The notes below the pieces were generated by a model. The model was not told the DNA's origin. It did no database searches and saw nothing but the letters and a program-made list of their open reading frames with translations. From NCBI RefSeq assembly GCF_944383115.1, contig NZ_CALWOJ010000006.1:1-53804 (forward strand): 53,804 nt of DNA, written 5' to 3'. Numbering within the stretch: position 1 is the stretch's first letter; each line of letters opens with the position of its first letter. The position numbers and the translations under genes were made by a program. The stretch comes from an uncultured Flavonifractor sp. (lineage in GTDB: Bacteria > Bacillota > Clostridia > Oscillospirales > Oscillospiraceae). Positions 26,032-35,527 of this stretch are shown here, in pieces.

Positions 26032-27486
26032 TTACCTCAGCCTCCCCATGATCTGCTCCACCAGGCGGTTGAGCAGGGTCTCGTCCACGGTGCAGGAGGA
26101 AAGGGCCGGGCTGCTCCCCCGCAGCTCCTCCAGTTCCTTCACACCCCAGGCCACCCGCTTGATGTTGATGAGATCCAGGGGCCCGATGTTGTTGGAGCTG
26201 GACGACCCGCCCACCGCGCCGCAGCCCAGGGTGAGGGCGGGGAACAGGCAGGTGGTGGCCCCGATGCCGCCCAGGGCGGAGGGGGTATTCACCAGCACAC
26301 GGCTGGCGGGAACGGCGGCAGCAAACCGCTTGGCTACCTGCTCGTCCTCGGTGTGGATGGAGAAGGTGTGACCCGCGCCCTCCCACTCCAGGATCTCGAT
26401 GCAGCGGTTCAGCACCGCCTCCTCGTCCTCCTCCACAAAGCAGCCCAGGATGAGGCCCAGCTTCTCGCTGGAGTAGGGGTGGCCCTTGCCCACCCCGGTC
26501 TCTTTGGCCACCAGCACCCGGGCGGAGGGGGGCACCCGGTTCAGGCCCGCCAGCTGGGCCACTGTGGACACGCTCTTGCCCACGATGGCCGGGTTCATGG
26601 TGCCGTTGGGTCGGAGAATGAAGCGGGAGAGCTGCTTTGTCTCCTCCTCGTCCAGCAGGTAGGCCCCCTGGGCACGGAGGGCGGCCTTGACCGCCGGTTC
26701 CATTCGCCGGGTCATGATGACGCTCTGCTCGCTGGCGCAGATGGTGCCGTTGTCAAAGGTCTTGGAGTCCAGGATGCGCTTTACCGCCTGCTCCACGTTG
26801 GCGGTGTGGTGGATATAGGCCGGGCCGTTGCCGGCACCCACGCCGATGGCGGGGGTGCCGGAGGAGTAGGCCGCCTTCACCATGGCCGCGCCGCCGGTGG
26901 CCAGGATGAGCCGGGTGGTGTCGTGGCGCATGAGGGCGTTGGTGGCCTCGATGGTGGGGGTGGTGATGCAGGAGATGGCTCCCGTCGGTGCCCCCGCCTC
27001 CTCCGCCGCCCGGCGGATCACATTCACCGTCTCCTGAATGCAGTTGGCCGCGCCGGGATGGGGGGAGAACACGATGGGGTTGCCCGCCTTCATGCAGATC
27101 ATGGCTTTGTAGATCACCGTGGAGGTGGGGTTGGTGGAGGGTACCAGCCCGGCCACCACACCCACCGGCACGCCGATGTCCACCGTCCGATGCTCCCTGT
27201 CCTCGGCCAGGATGCCGTGGGTCTTTTGGTCCCGGATGGCCTGGTACAAGGTCTCCGCCGCAAAGCGGTTCTTGATCTCCTTGTCCTCCTTCCGGCCGAA
27301 GCCGGTCTCCTCCACCGCCATGTCGGCCAGCCGCCGGGCGTGCTGGGCACCGGCCCGGGAGATGGCTGCCGTGATGGCGTCCAGCTGTTCCTGGGTCATG
27401 ACGGCCAGGGCTCTCTGGGCCTTTTGTGCCTGGGCCAGCAGGTCCCGGACCTCCTGGATGGAGCGCAGATCTTTATCAAATTCCAT
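26032..27486 (-). CDS. eutE: Acetaldehyde dehydrogenase (acylating) EutE
   Basis: A 484-residue CoA-acylating aldehyde dehydrogenase that turns acetaldehyde into acetyl-CoA inside the shell. The catalytic Cys is in NGTICASEQ near residue 250. [15 protein letters not shown] and [12 protein letters not shown] are typical of EutE/PduP. The N-terminus ([20 protein letters not shown]) has the helix and linker expected for encapsulation. It lies between eutL and the extended eutM, four bases from eutL. Confidence 0.95.
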   Translation of the reverse strand: MEFDKDLRSIQEVRDLLAQAQKAQRALAVMTQEQLDAITAAISRAGAQHARRLADMAVEETGFGRKEDKEIKNRFAAETLYQAIRDQKTHGILAEDREHRTVDIGVPVGVVAGLVPSTNPTSTVIYKAMICMKAGNPIVFSPHPGAANCIQETVNVIRRAAEEAGAPTGAISCITTPTIEATNALMRHDTTRLILATGGAAMVKAAYSSGTPAIGVGAGNGPAYIHHTANVEQAVKRILDSKTFDNGTICASEQSVIMTRRMEPAVKAALRAQGAYLLDEEETKQLSRFILRPNGTMNPAIVGKSVSTVAQLAGLNRVPPSARVLVAKETGVGKGHPYSSEKLGLILGCFVEEDEEAVLNRCIEILEWEGAGHTFSIHTEDEQVAKRFAAAVPASRVLVNTPSALGGIGATTCLFPALTLGCGAVGGSSSSNNIGPLDLINIKRVAWGVKELEELRGSSPALSSCTVDETLLNRLVEQIMGRLR

Positions 27487-27490
27487 AGGG

Positions 27491-28144
27491 TCACACCTCC
27501 TTAGGATGGGCGGCTACCGCCTTCACCGCCTCGGCAAAGGCCGCCGCCGCCGCGTCGCAGGCACTCTGGGTACCGGTGAGAAGGCCGCCGCCGAAGTTGG
27601 TCTCGCTGGGGGGCTCAAAGAGGGTCACCAGCTCCACGTCGGAGGCCTTCATGGCCTCGTCCAGACCCACCATGGCCTCCAGGGGCGGAGCGATCAGGTA
27701 GGCCAGGGCCTCCCCCTCCCGTACCCCCGCCACCTTGGACAGGTAGGTGCCGGTGCGGGAGACGGTGTGGGCAAAGTAGATGATGGAGTCATCCTGATTG
27801 GCGGAGCGAAACCCCGCCCCGCTGTTCATAAAGTCCACGCAGGCCCGCAGGCCGGACTGAACCTCCGCCGGGTTGGGCCCGGCCAGGATGCCGATGACCT
27901 CGCCGGCCAGGGCGGTGGAGGCGTTGGCCGCACCGGCATAGAGGGACTTGCCGTACACCACCTCCACCGCCGCCGCCTTGGTGGCCTCGTCCAGGGCGCA
28001 GTAGGTCATGTCGTCGCTGTCGGCGGTGATGAGGCCGATAGAGCGGTACTGTTTGGGCAGGCCCAGCTTTTTGGCCAAAGTCTCGCTGACGTTGGCAATG
28101 GTGCGGGTGGCCAGCACCTTGGCCGGGATCAGATCGCCTGTCAT
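27491..28144 (-). CDS. eutL: Microcompartment shell protein EutL
   Basis: A 217-residue EutL with two permuted BMC domains that form trimers with a gated pore. It has SIGLITADSDDMTYCALDEATKAA and the SRTGTYLSKVAGVREGEALAYL block. The start has GGGTGAGG just upstream, beyond the repeat module that separates it from eutC. The length is normal. Confidence 0.94.
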   Translation of the reverse strand: MTGDLIPAKVLATRTIANVSETLAKKLGLPKQYRSIGLITADSDDMTYCALDEATKAAAVEVVYGKSLYAGAANASTALAGEVIGILAGPNPAEVQSGLRACVDFMNSGAGFRSANQDDSIIYFAHTVSRTGTYLSKVAGVREGEALAYLIAPPLEAMVGLDEAMKASDVELVTLFEPPSETNFGGGLLTGTQSACDAAAAAFAEAVKAVAAHPKEV

Positions 28145-28154
28145 GTCCTCACCC

Positions 28155-28313
28155 CCTCAAACTTTCCCCACGGGGCAGGCCCCGCGGGGACTCCAAGTGT
28201 ATTTTCATCTGCTCGGGCGAAGTGAATTCGCCCGGCATCAAGGTTTTGCCTGGCGGCAAAACGCTTGTACGCGCTGACGCGCGCCCCGCCGTGCGGGGCC
28301 CCGTTGCCGCTGG
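28155..28313. repeat. Multi-hairpin repeat module, copy 2 (between eutC and eutL)
   Basis: It shares the core ATCTGCTCGGGCGAAGTGAA and onward (28207-28233) and the GTTTTGCC/GGCAAAAC hairpin with copy 1, but has different outer hairpins (GGGGC/GCCCC type, and GCCCCGC/GCGGGGC). On the minus strand it reads QNLDAGRIHFARADEN, the same frame as copy 1, without a convincing gene. Confidence 0.78.
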
Positions 28314-28318
28314 TATCC

Positions 28319-29191
28319 TCAACGCAGGTCAATTCCACTCGCCTTCCTTTCCAGCATGGTCTTAATCAGCTCTGCAATATGGGCCCCCGCCTCTACGGCG
28401 GTGGTGCCCCCCTTGTGGATGTTGGAGATCACCGTCCGCTTGGACTCGGGGATGCCGATGTGGGGCTTGTAGGTCAGGTAGGCGGACATGGACTCGGCGG
28501 TCACCAGGCCGGGCCGCTCCCCCACCAGCATACAGACCACCTCCGCGCCCGTCAGATCACCAATGTGGTCGGAGGCTCCCACCCGGCAATACTTCACGTA
28601 GAGTACCGGGCCGCCCTCCAGGCCGTAGGCCTTCAGGCCCGCCCGCACCGCCTGGAGGCAGTCCACGGCGTTGGCCTCGATGGCGGCGGAGCTGAGTCCA
28701 TCCCCCACCACCAGGGCAATTTTCGGGTTCTGCCCAAAGGTCTTTTTGATGACGGCCTGATTCTCCTCGTCAAACCGGCGGCCACGGTCGGGCCGGGTCA
28801 AATACTCGTCCTTGGTCTGGCACAGGGTCTGGACGGGCACAAAGCCGTTCTGTACCGCAAATTCGTCGGGTACATGGGAGAACACCGAGTCCTGAGCGGC
28901 GGCGTGGTCGGCCCGCATCCGCAGCATGGAGATGGTCCTGTATCGGGCCCCCGCCCGTCCCAGCCCCAGCCGGGCCGGGGTTTTTAACTTCAAATCCTGA
29001 AAGGCCTGGCCGCTGCGGGGGTTGTCCACCAGGTACTGCCGCCGCAGGTCGATCTGGGTGATATCCTCCAGGCAGCCCCCGCTCACGTCCTCCTGCCGGG
29101 AGGCGGGCCGGGTCGCGGTCACAGCGGCAGGCTTCCCCGCCAGCTCCAGCACCATCCGCTCCACCATGGAGCGCAGTTCTTTTTCATCCAA
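28319..29191 (-). CDS. eutC: Ethanolamine ammonia-lyase small subunit EutC
   Basis: A 290-residue EutC, the small subunit of the adenosylcobalamin-dependent lyase that splits ethanolamine to acetaldehyde and ammonia. Marks include [29 protein letters not shown], and the [20 protein letters not shown] block. The start is a TTG at 29191 with AGGAGG eight bases upstream; the longer frame would overlap eutB and has no ribosome site. The N-terminus ([15 protein letters not shown]) is an encapsulation-like helix. Confidence 0.93.
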   Translation of the reverse strand: MDEKELRSMVERMVLELAGKPAAVTATRPASRQEDVSGGCLEDITQIDLRRQYLVDNPRSGQAFQDLKLKTPARLGLGRAGARYRTISMLRMRADHAAAQDSVFSHVPDEFAVQNGFVPVQTLCQTKDEYLTRPDRGRRFDEENQAVIKKTFGQNPKIALVVGDGLSSAAIEANAVDCLQAVRAGLKAYGLEGGPVLYVKYCRVGASDHIGDLTGAEVVCMLVGERPGLVTAESMSAYLTYKPHIGIPESKRTVISNIHKGGTTAVEAGAHIAELIKTMLERKASGIDLR

Positions 29192-29204
29192 ATTCAAAAC
29201 CTCC

Positions 29205-30569
29205 TTACCCCAGCAGCACCGACGCGTCACCCGCCAGGGGGGTCAGCTTGCCGTTTTCCACAAAGCCCATGTCCTCCAGCCACCGCTGGAAGGGGGGAAT
29301 AGCAGTCAGGCCAAACATCTCCCTCAGGGCGGCGGTCTCGTGGAAGCCGGTGGTCTGGTAGTTGAGCATCACGTCGTCCCCGTGGGGGATGCCCATAAAG
29401 TAGTTGCACCCGGCGGCGGTGAGCAGCACCGCCAGATCCTCGATGTCGTTCTGGTCGGCCTTCATGTGGTTGGTGTAGCAGGCGTCGCACCCCATAGGGA
29501 TACCGGTCAGCTTGCCCATGAAGTGATCTTCCAATCCAGCCCGTATTACTTGCTTGGAATTATACAGATATTCCGGCCCAATGAAGCCCACCACCGTGTT
29601 TACCAGGTAGGGCTGGAACCGCTTGGCAAAGCCGTAGCACCGGGCCTCCATTACCACCTGGTCGGCACCGAAGTGGGCCTCGGAGGACAGCTCGGAGCCC
29701 TGGCCGGTCTCGAAGTACATTACGTTGGGCCCCACGGCGGTACCCTCCTTCAGGGCCAGCTGCCGGGCCTCCTCAATGAGTTTGCCGTCCAGGCCGAAGG
29801 CCTCGTTGCCCTTCTGGGACCCGGCGATGGACTGGAAGATCAGGTCGCAGGGAGCCCCCTTGCGCACCGCCTCCATCTGGGTGGTGACGTGGGCCAGCAC
29901 GCAGATCTGGGTGGGAATGTTCCAGCGGTTGCGCACCTCGTGGAACCGATCCAGCACCCGGCGCACACTTTCCACCGAATCGTCCACCGGGTTGAGGCCC
30001 AGCACCGCGTCCCCCGCCCCGTAGGTCAGGCCCTCCAGCAGAGAGGCCAGGATGCCGTCGGGGTCGTCGGTGGGGTGGTTGGGCTGGAGCCGGCAGGACA
30101 GAGTGCCCGGCAGGCCGATGGTGGTGTTGCAGTGGGCGGTGACCTTGATCTTCTTGGCGGCGTAAATGAGATCCATGTTGCTCATCAGCTTGGCCACGGC
30201 GGCGATCATCTCCGCCGTCAGGCCACGGCTCACCCACCGGATGGCGTCGCCGTCGTGGTTTTCCACCAATAACCACTCCCGCAGCTCGGCCACCGTCCAG
30301 TTCTTGATCTGGTCGTAGATCTTCTCGTTCACGTCGTCCTGAATGATGCGGGTGACCTCGTCCTCCTCATAGGGGACGGCGGGGTGGTTGCGCAGGTCGG
30401 CCAGGGTCAGGTTGGCCACCACCACCTTGGCCGCCACCCGCTCCTCGGCGTTCTCAGCGGCAATACCCGCCAGTCGGTCTCCCGACTTCTCTTCATTGGC
30501 TTTGGCCAGGGCGTCCTTCACTGACTTGAATTCATAGACATGCCCCAGCAGCTTGGTCTTGAGTATCAT
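29205..30569 (-). CDS. eutB: Ethanolamine ammonia-lyase large subunit EutB
   Basis: A 454-residue EutB, the catalytic TIM-barrel subunit. It has [29 protein letters not shown], and a [16 protein letters not shown] block (ethanolamine- and cofactor-binding loops). It lies directly before eutC (13 bases) and after eutA, as in other eut operons. Nothing is missing. Confidence 0.97.
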   Translation of the reverse strand: MILKTKLLGHVYEFKSVKDALAKANEEKSGDRLAGIAAENAEERVAAKVVVANLTLADLRNHPAVPYEEDEVTRIIQDDVNEKIYDQIKNWTVAELREWLLVENHDGDAIRWVSRGLTAEMIAAVAKLMSNMDLIYAAKKIKVTAHCNTTIGLPGTLSCRLQPNHPTDDPDGILASLLEGLTYGAGDAVLGLNPVDDSVESVRRVLDRFHEVRNRWNIPTQICVLAHVTTQMEAVRKGAPCDLIFQSIAGSQKGNEAFGLDGKLIEEARQLALKEGTAVGPNVMYFETGQGSELSSEAHFGADQVVMEARCYGFAKRFQPYLVNTVVGFIGPEYLYNSKQVIRAGLEDHFMGKLTGIPMGCDACYTNHMKADQNDIEDLAVLLTAAGCNYFMGIPHGDDVMLNYQTTGFHETAALREMFGLTAIPPFQRWLEDMGFVENGKLTPLAGDASVLLG

Positions 30570-30587
30570 GTGATCGCTCCTTTGCGG

Positions 30588-32003
30588 CTACGATTTGTGA
30601 AATACAAGGGTCTTGATAACGATGGGTAATACGGCGCCCCCGGCCACCGGGGCGCCGATGTCGATATAGTCCCCGTTGTCCATCTCCACGCCGTCCAGAC
30701 AGAGCAGGGGGCCGGGCAGCAGGGCGGCCATGGCCTGACCCAGCACCTTGGCCTGGTCGGCCTCCACCGCCACGATAGGGACAAAGCCCGCCTCCACCAG
30801 AGGGGCCAGGCCCTCCGCCACTCCCCGGGCCAGCTCCTGGATGCGGCTGTAAGAGGGATTGCTCTCCCCCCTAAGGGCCAGGGCCAACTGCACCAGTCCC
30901 CCCTGGTCCTGGTACCAGCTCAGTTTGTCTTTGATCCTTCGGGCCAGTTCCTCCGGCCCTCCCCCCTCCTCCCGGCTGGCCAGTTTGAGGATGGGGATGT
31001 TTTTCAGGGGGAAGGTGATGTCCCGGTAGAAGATGGTGGAGCCGGACAAATCGGTGGCGTGGCTCCCCGCCCCCACCACTGTGGCCCTTATAGTCTCCGC
31101 CCCCCGGAAACGGCCCGCCTTCTGAAAGGCGGGCGAGGCGGCGATGGCCCGCCCCAGCAGCACGCCCATGTCTCCGAAAGCCAGCCAGTCCGGCGGCGGG
31201 TCGTAGATGCAGTCGGCCACCCCGCCGGAGAAGGACACCACCGGTACCTCCTCCACCGTCCAGCGGGTGCCCTGGGTGAGAAAGGCGTCCAGCCTGTCCC
31301 GGCCGGGCCGCAGGCCCGCCGCCTGCTCCAACGCCTCCGCCATGATTTGAAGGGTGGGCTGCAAGCCCTCCGGCGTGATCCGCTGACCCACCGCCGGGGC
31401 GGGACATCCCGCCCGTGCAAAGACCGGCGATACATAGGTGACTCGTCCGTCTTTATCCATCTTAATAAGCCGCCCGCCCACGTCCAGGCAGCCGGTACGC
31501 ACCAGCTCCCCATTTTGGTACAGAGCCAGGTTGGCGGTGCCACCGCCGATATCAAAGTGTAATACGGTTGTATGTTGTTCCTTTGCGTATTCATCCGCAC
31601 CCGCTCCACGAGCCGCCAGGATGGACTCCAGGTCGGGCCCGGCGGTGGCCACCACGAAGTCCCCGGCGAACTCCGACAGGGCGGCAAGCACCTCCTGGGC
31701 GTTCTCCTTCCGGGCGGTCTCCCCGGTGATGATGACCGCCCCGGTGTCCACCTGGGACTTGTCAAAGCCCGACTTGCGGTACTCCTCTTCCACAATGGCC
31801 CGCACCCCGGCGGCGTCGATGACGGTGTCGGACAGGAGCGGGGTGAAGTGGATAGCCGAGCGGTAAAGCACCTCCCGCCCGGCGATGGACACCCGGGGCA
31901 CCGTAAAGGGGGTGGCCCGGTTCTCCAGGGTCAGCCGGGACAGAATCAGTTGGGTGGTGGAGGTGCCGATATCAATACCTACAGAGAGTAACTGTTCTCC
32001 CAT
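30588..32003 (-). CDS. eutA: Ethanolamine ammonia-lyase reactivating factor EutA
   Basis: A 471-residue ASKHA-fold ATPase that frees damaged cobalamin from EutBC. The ATP-site motif GIDIGTSTTQLI lies near residue 10 and DIGGGTANLALY near residue 150. The ATG overlaps the eutG stop (TAATG at 32001-32005) and GGGAG lies upstream. The open frame extends further out only inside eutG, so this start is preferred. Confidence 0.93.
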   Translation of the reverse strand: MGEQLLSVGIDIGTSTTQLILSRLTLENRATPFTVPRVSIAGREVLYRSAIHFTPLLSDTVIDAAGVRAIVEEEYRKSGFDKSQVDTGAVIITGETARKENAQEVLAALSEFAGDFVVATAGPDLESILAARGAGADEYAKEQHTTVLHFDIGGGTANLALYQNGELVRTGCLDVGGRLIKMDKDGRVTYVSPVFARAGCPAPAVGQRITPEGLQPTLQIMAEALEQAAGLRPGRDRLDAFLTQGTRWTVEEVPVVSFSGGVADCIYDPPPDWLAFGDMGVLLGRAIAASPAFQKAGRFRGAETIRATVVGAGSHATDLSGSTIFYRDITFPLKNIPILKLASREEGGGPEELARRIKDKLSWYQDQGGLVQLALALRGESNPSYSRIQELARGVAEGLAPLVEAGFVPIVAVEADQAKVLGQAMAALLPGPLLCLDGVEMDNGDYIDIGAPVAGGAVLPIVIKTLVFHKS

Positions 32004-33088
32004 TACGCCAACTCCCGCAGAATGGCCTTGATATCCTGGGGGGTGACGCTCCGGGGATTGGAGGGGGCGCACAGGTCGGCCAGGGCGGCGGCGGCGATCT
32101 CGTCCCCCTGGTCCCGCACTGTCTTTGCGTCCACTCCGCACTCCGACAGGCGGCCCGGCTGTTCCAACCGTCCCCGCAGCCGCTCCATGGCAAAGGCCAG
32201 ACCTCTGGCCGTGGGCGTCAGGCCGCAGGCCTTGGCCAGGGCGGCGTACCGCTCCGCCGTTTGGCGGTCAGCGGCGTTGAAGCGGATCACATGGGGCAGC
32301 AGCATGGCGTTGAGCCGCCCGTGGGGGATGTGGAACCGCCCGCCCAGGGCGTGGGCCAGGCTGTGGCTCAGCCCCAGTCCGGCGGCGTTGAAGGCTATGC
32401 CCGCCAGGTTGGAGGCAAGCAGCATACGCCCTTTGGCCTCCTGCTCCCCGTGAAAGGCGGCGGGCAGGCTGCTCCAGGCCAGGGCAAAGGCCTTCTCCGC
32501 CAGGGCGTCGGTATACACGTTAGCTCCCTTGGCCACATAGGCCTCGGCGGCGTGGGTCAATACATCCATGCCGGTGTCGGCTGTCACCTTGGCGGGCACC
32601 CCAGCAAGAAAGACCGGGTCCAGCACCGCCCGATGGGGCAGCAGGGCGTCGTCCACCAGGGGGTACTTCACTCCCTTCCGGCTGTCGGTAAGGACGGCGA
32701 AGGAGGTGACCTCCGAGCCGGTGCCGGCGGTGGTGGGTACCGCCCAAAAGGTGATCTCCGCCGGCGCGCCCAGCTTTTTGCCGTACTCCACCATAGCCTT
32801 GGCGCAGTCCAGGGCGGAGCCGCCCCCGAAGGCCACCACCGCCTGGGGCTTACAGTCGGCCAGGGCTTTGGCGCCCTTTGCCACCACCTCCAGAGGCGGG
32901 TCGGGCACCACGCCGGTAAAGGTCTCCACGGTGCAGCCGGGCAGCCGGGCTTTCACTTTGTCCAGCAGGCCGGACTTGGCCAGAAAATCGTCGGTGACCA
33001 CCATCACCCGCTGCCCGGCCAGCTCCTCCAGGGCGGCCAGGGCGTCCGGGCCGAAGGAAATCGCGGTTTTCAGCTTGAATACTTCCAT
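32003..33088 (-). CDS. eutG: Iron-containing alcohol dehydrogenase EutG
   Basis: A 361-residue group III (iron-dependent) alcohol dehydrogenase that reduces acetaldehyde to ethanol and regenerates NAD. It shows VAFGGGSALDCAKAM, TTAGTGSEVTSFAVL and the metal-ligand stretch HALGGRFHIPHGRLNA. As the first gene of this operon it matches the position of eutG in Firmicutes. The upstream region (33089-33510) contains a large hairpin, described separately. No eutV/eutW regulator genes are present in the window. Confidence 0.92.
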   Translation of the reverse strand: MEVFKLKTAISFGPDALAALEELAGQRVMVVTDDFLAKSGLLDKVKARLPGCTVETFTGVVPDPPLEVVAKGAKALADCKPQAVVAFGGGSALDCAKAMVEYGKKLGAPAEITFWAVPTTAGTGSEVTSFAVLTDSRKGVKYPLVDDALLPHRAVLDPVFLAGVPAKVTADTGMDVLTHAAEAYVAKGANVYTDALAEKAFALAWSSLPAAFHGEQEAKGRMLLASNLAGIAFNAAGLGLSHSLAHALGGRFHIPHGRLNAMLLPHVIRFNAADRQTAERYAALAKACGLTPTARGLAFAMERLRGRLEQPGRLSECGVDAKTVRDQGDEIAAAALADLCAPSNPRSVTPQDIKAILRELA

Positions 33089-33302
33089 GAGCGTTCCCCT
33101 GTTTCTTCCTTGATGGCCTTAGTATGGCGGCAGTGGATGAGAATATACCAAAAAACCATACAAAGCCAGCGAAAGAAAAGCTTCATCATTCCTTTAGAAT
33201 CTGTTCACAGCCTGTTCACCACCCGCCGTGCAAAAACGGCTATGATTACAGTGTCAGATACAAATGACAAACCATTCTCCTCTCTCTCTTACCTCTCTGT
33301 TC

Positions 33303-33354
33303 AAAACAACAGGAGAAGGGCCCGCCGTTTGGCGGGCCCTTCTCCTGTTGTTTT
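33303..33354 (-). terminator. 24-base-pair perfect inverted repeat upstream of eutG (possible attenuator)
   Basis: A perfect 24-pair stem (33303-33326 with 33331-33354) and loop GTTT, ending in TTTT on both strands. It lies in the 422-base gap between two divergent genes, eutG (minus) and the spore protein (plus), so no gene runs into it from either side. On the minus strand it would stop transcription before eutG, as leader terminators do in EutV-controlled operons. I found no clear ANTAR-target hairpins beside it. The rest of the gap shows no gene. Confidence 0.7.
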
Positions 33355-33510
33355 AATGTTCCTTTAAAAAAGAAACCTTGTCATTGATGATGGACAAAAT
33401 TGCCCTCCATTGATTGGAAGGAGAAAATCCGCATAGAAATTTCGGCTGAGGCAAAGCTATGCTCGGATCAACCGATCCAGACAAAACGTTTGCAAAGGAG
33501 ATGCAACATC

Positions 33511-33774
33511 ATGTCTAACAGCAACAGCAATCAGCCCGTGGTTTCCAGCGCTCGTGAGGCCCTGAACAAGTTCAAGATGGAAGCTGCCGCCGAAGTGGGC
33601 GTCAACCTGAAGCAGGGCTACAACGGCGACCTGACCAGCCGTGAGGCCGGTTCCGTGGGCGGCCAGATGGTCAACATCATGAAACCCGTACGAACCGCGA
33701 ACTATGAGCGGGCAGACCGCACCGCGCCGGGCCATGTTCAGCGCATTTGCTACACAGCCACTGTCACAGCCTGA
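33511..33774 (+). pseudogene. Alpha/beta-type small acid-soluble spore protein, 5' part, fused to recombinase tail by element insertion
   Basis: Codons 1-54 are a typical alpha/beta SASP: AREALNKFKMEAAAEVGV, LKQGYNGDLTSREAGSVGGQMV. The conserved second helix should continue with KKMIxAYE, but after the crossover at 33673-33674 the frame reads NIMKPVRTANYERADRT and 33 foreign residues to the stop. The missing tail (KKMIQAYENGMAGK, stop) is found 8.1 kb downstream at 41779-41821. Joining the two gives a perfect 68-residue SASP. These proteins coat and protect spore DNA. As it stands the DNA-binding helix is lost, so this copy is probably inactive until the element excises. AAGGAG precedes the ATG. 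Confidence 0.88.
33655..33695. other. attL of the integrative element
   Basis: Left junction. Host SASP sequence ends and element sequence begins at the shared AA (33673-33674). The element-side arm ACCCGTACGA (33684-33693) is an inverted match of TCGTACGGGT at the right end. Rejoined, the two arms are centred exactly between the two A bases, as attP arms of serine integrases are. Confidence 0.85.
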
Positions 33775-33784
33775 CATACAACCA

Positions 33785-33819
33785 GAGGCCGAGGATGTTA
33801 TAACCCCGGCCTCTTTTTT
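33785..33819 (+). terminator. Terminator after the displaced recombinase tail
   Basis: GAGGCCG and CGGCCTC pair across a 15-base loop and are followed by TTTTTT. It lies ten bases after the chimeric SASP stop. In the circular form of the element it would be the recombinase gene's own terminator. Confidence 0.75.
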
Positions 33820-34214
33820 ATTAAAACCCCATCCCCCTCAGGGGATCACAGCGACGGAATATCCCACGGGGACCAGCCCTCTATTTTTGCCCAAACCTAC
33901 GGCGGGGATATTCCATGGAGCGGGACCAACCTTTGACCCCGCCTTATGCCCAGCCAGACACAGCACCCAGGCCCTCACCCGTGGCGGGCTACCCGGCCAC
34001 CGTCACCGCACACACTCCTTTTCTGAACAACAAAAAACGGCCCTTTCGGACCGTTTCAAATGACCTTGCAATCTTTCAGGTTATGGAGTAAAATAGTGCC
34101 ATCGAGATAAATAGAGGCAGGACGTGAGAGGCGGCAACCTCCCACGCCCCTATGCAGGAGACAGACCCTCCCACACAATAGCATTTCGCTACGCCTTTTC
34201 TCATTATAGCTGTT
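33820..34214. other. Non-coding left part of the element
   Basis: I see no convincing gene here. An inverted repeat GGAATATCCC (33856-33865) and GGGATATTCC (33905-33914) encloses 39 bases. An A-run followed by a short inverted repeat, ACGGccctttcggaCCGT, lies near 34035-34053. These could be replication or regulatory sites of the element. Confidence 0.35.
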
Positions 34215-34292
34215 TTGTGTTTTTTTGACAAGGTGGTTATAATGGGCTTTGTGTCGTACCTCATGCGGTGTAGGGAAACCTGCACCGCTTTT
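34215..34292 (+). promoter_or_regulatory. Promoter and leader hairpin of the lipoprotein gene
   Basis: TTGTGT (34215-34220) and TATAAT (34238-34243) are 17 bases apart. About 22 bases downstream, GCGGTG-t-AGG and CCT-g-CACCGC form a hairpin followed by TTTT (34265-34292), a terminator-like structure in the leader that could attenuate the gene. Next to the ribosome site an inverted repeat GCCGTCAC-t-GTGACGGC (34376-34392) may be an operator. Confidence 0.5.
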
Positions 34293-34408
34293 GTTTATCT
34301 CGGCGGGAACGCCCAACGGGGGACCGGGAGAAATCCCACCCCCAACGGGCCGGACCGTTGAGAGCCAATAAAAGAGCCGTCACTGTGACGGCATAGGAGG
34401 AAACCGTA

Positions 34409-35176
34409 ATGAAAAAGGCGATCATATATGGTATGTCCCTGGCACTGATTTTATCCATGACAGCCTGTGGTGGTTCCAATGAAAACGCCGCTGATAAGAG
34501 CCAGGAAACCAGCACCCCCGAAGTCTCCCAGTCCGTGGAGAGCAGTACCCCCGCCCCAGAGCAGACCACCCAGACCGCACCCGAAACCACCCCCACCCCG
34601 GAGAGCGTTTCCACTCCTGCCCAGGAGAATACCACTGCACCCCAGGAAACTGACTCCCTGTTTACAGAAACCGACGAGACCATGTATGCAACCACCACAG
34701 TCAATGTACGTTCCAGTTATAGCACCAACAGCGATAAGTTAGGTAGCTTAACCAAGGCTCAATCTGTTACTCGTACAGGCATAGGAACTGGTGATGCGGC
34801 GGGATGGAGTCGGATAGAGTTTAATGGTAAGGTAGCGTATGTATCTAGTGACTATCTCAGTGCTACCAAGCCACAAGTAAATACCTCAACTGGTTCAAGT
34901 GGTAGTTCTGGTGGTCAGACCAGCAAGCCCAGCAGCAAGCCCAGCACAGGTGGAAACAGTGGTAGCTCCTCAGGTGGCTCTTCTGGTGGTAGTACAGCTC
35001 CAGTACCTCCTGGAGGTTCTGGTAGCTCTGGAGGAAGCTCCAGTGGAGGTTTAGGAGACTTAGCCAACCAGATACAGCAAGGCAGAGACGACATGGGTTA
35101 TTCAGGTGGAGGTAACGGCGGAGCTTTATCTGATGAAGATTATGACTGGATATCTGGTAATGTACAGTTAGACTAA
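34409..35176 (+). CDS. Surface lipoprotein with bacterial SH3 domain
   Basis: A 255-residue protein with a lipoprotein signal (MKKAIIYGMSLALILSMTAC, lipobox MTAC with Cys 20). A Ser/Thr/Pro-rich spacer follows, then an SH3b domain at about residues 95-152 (VNVRSSYSTNSDKLGSL to VAYVSSDYLS). The tail is low-complexity, rich in Gly and Ser. SH3b domains often bind peptidoglycan. It is probably cargo of the integrative element displayed on the cell surface; no catalytic domain is seen. GGAGG lies before the ATG, just after a 17-base inverted repeat. Use of less GC-rich codons than the host genes supports transfer. Confidence 0.8.
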   Translation: MKKAIIYGMSLALILSMTACGGSNENAADKSQETSTPEVSQSVESSTPAPEQTTQTAPETTPTPESVSTPAQENTTAPQETDSLFTETDETMYATTTVNVRSSYSTNSDKLGSLTKAQSVTRTGIGTGDAAGWSRIEFNGKVAYVSSDYLSATKPQVNTSTGSSGSSGGQTSKPSSKPSTGGNSGSSSGGSSGGSTAPVPPGGSGSSGGSSSGGLGDLANQIQQGRDDMGYSGGGNGGALSDEDYDWISGNVQLD

Positions 35177-35527
35177 CCATTATTTAAAGAAGGTAAAGCT
35201 CACTGCATTTTAGGTACATATAATTAATAATATGAACTGAGAGATTGGAAAGAGGTAATTTCCAATCTCTCACCAATTCAGCCTCCTGCGCCCTTGGCGC
35301 AACCGGCATAAACCCCATCGCTTGCCGCCGCGACCATTTTTGAAATATGCGTGTTTTATAGACACTCTTTTGAGGTCCCCAAATCGGGGGCCTCTTTTTT
35401 TAACCCTTATGCATTACAAACTGTATTTATTTAATGAAGATTGATACAACTTCATAATCAAAAATGAATACGTGTTTTTAGACGTGTTGGTATTAACAGG
35501 CATCTTAAATGAAAGGAAAGAGATGTC
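35177..35527. terminator. Gap with hairpin (35239-35271) and terminator (35372-35401)
   Basis: A perfect 13-pair stem (35239-35251 with 35259-35271) lacks a T-run. Further on, GAGG-t-CCCC and GGGG-g-CCTC form a stem followed by seven T bases, a good terminator. An A/T-rich region before 35528 probably holds the promoter of the regulator gene, but no clear -35/-10 pair was assigned. No gene is seen in the gap. Confidence 0.65.

Noticed and set aside
28141-28338. 65-codon frame covering repeat copy 2 between eutC and eutL
   Set aside because: Its start overlaps the end of eutC without a ribosome site and its sequence is only the translated repeat.
33089-33480. ANTAR-target double hairpin or cobalamin riboswitch before eutG
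   Set aside because: I looked on the minus strand and found neither the conserved ANTAR-site pattern nor a B12-box; only the large terminator-type hairpin is clear.
33726-33774. That the odd C-terminus of the spore protein is a natural variant
   Set aside because: The exact missing tail is found in frame at the end of the recombinase, and the two junctions share one core with symmetric attP arms.
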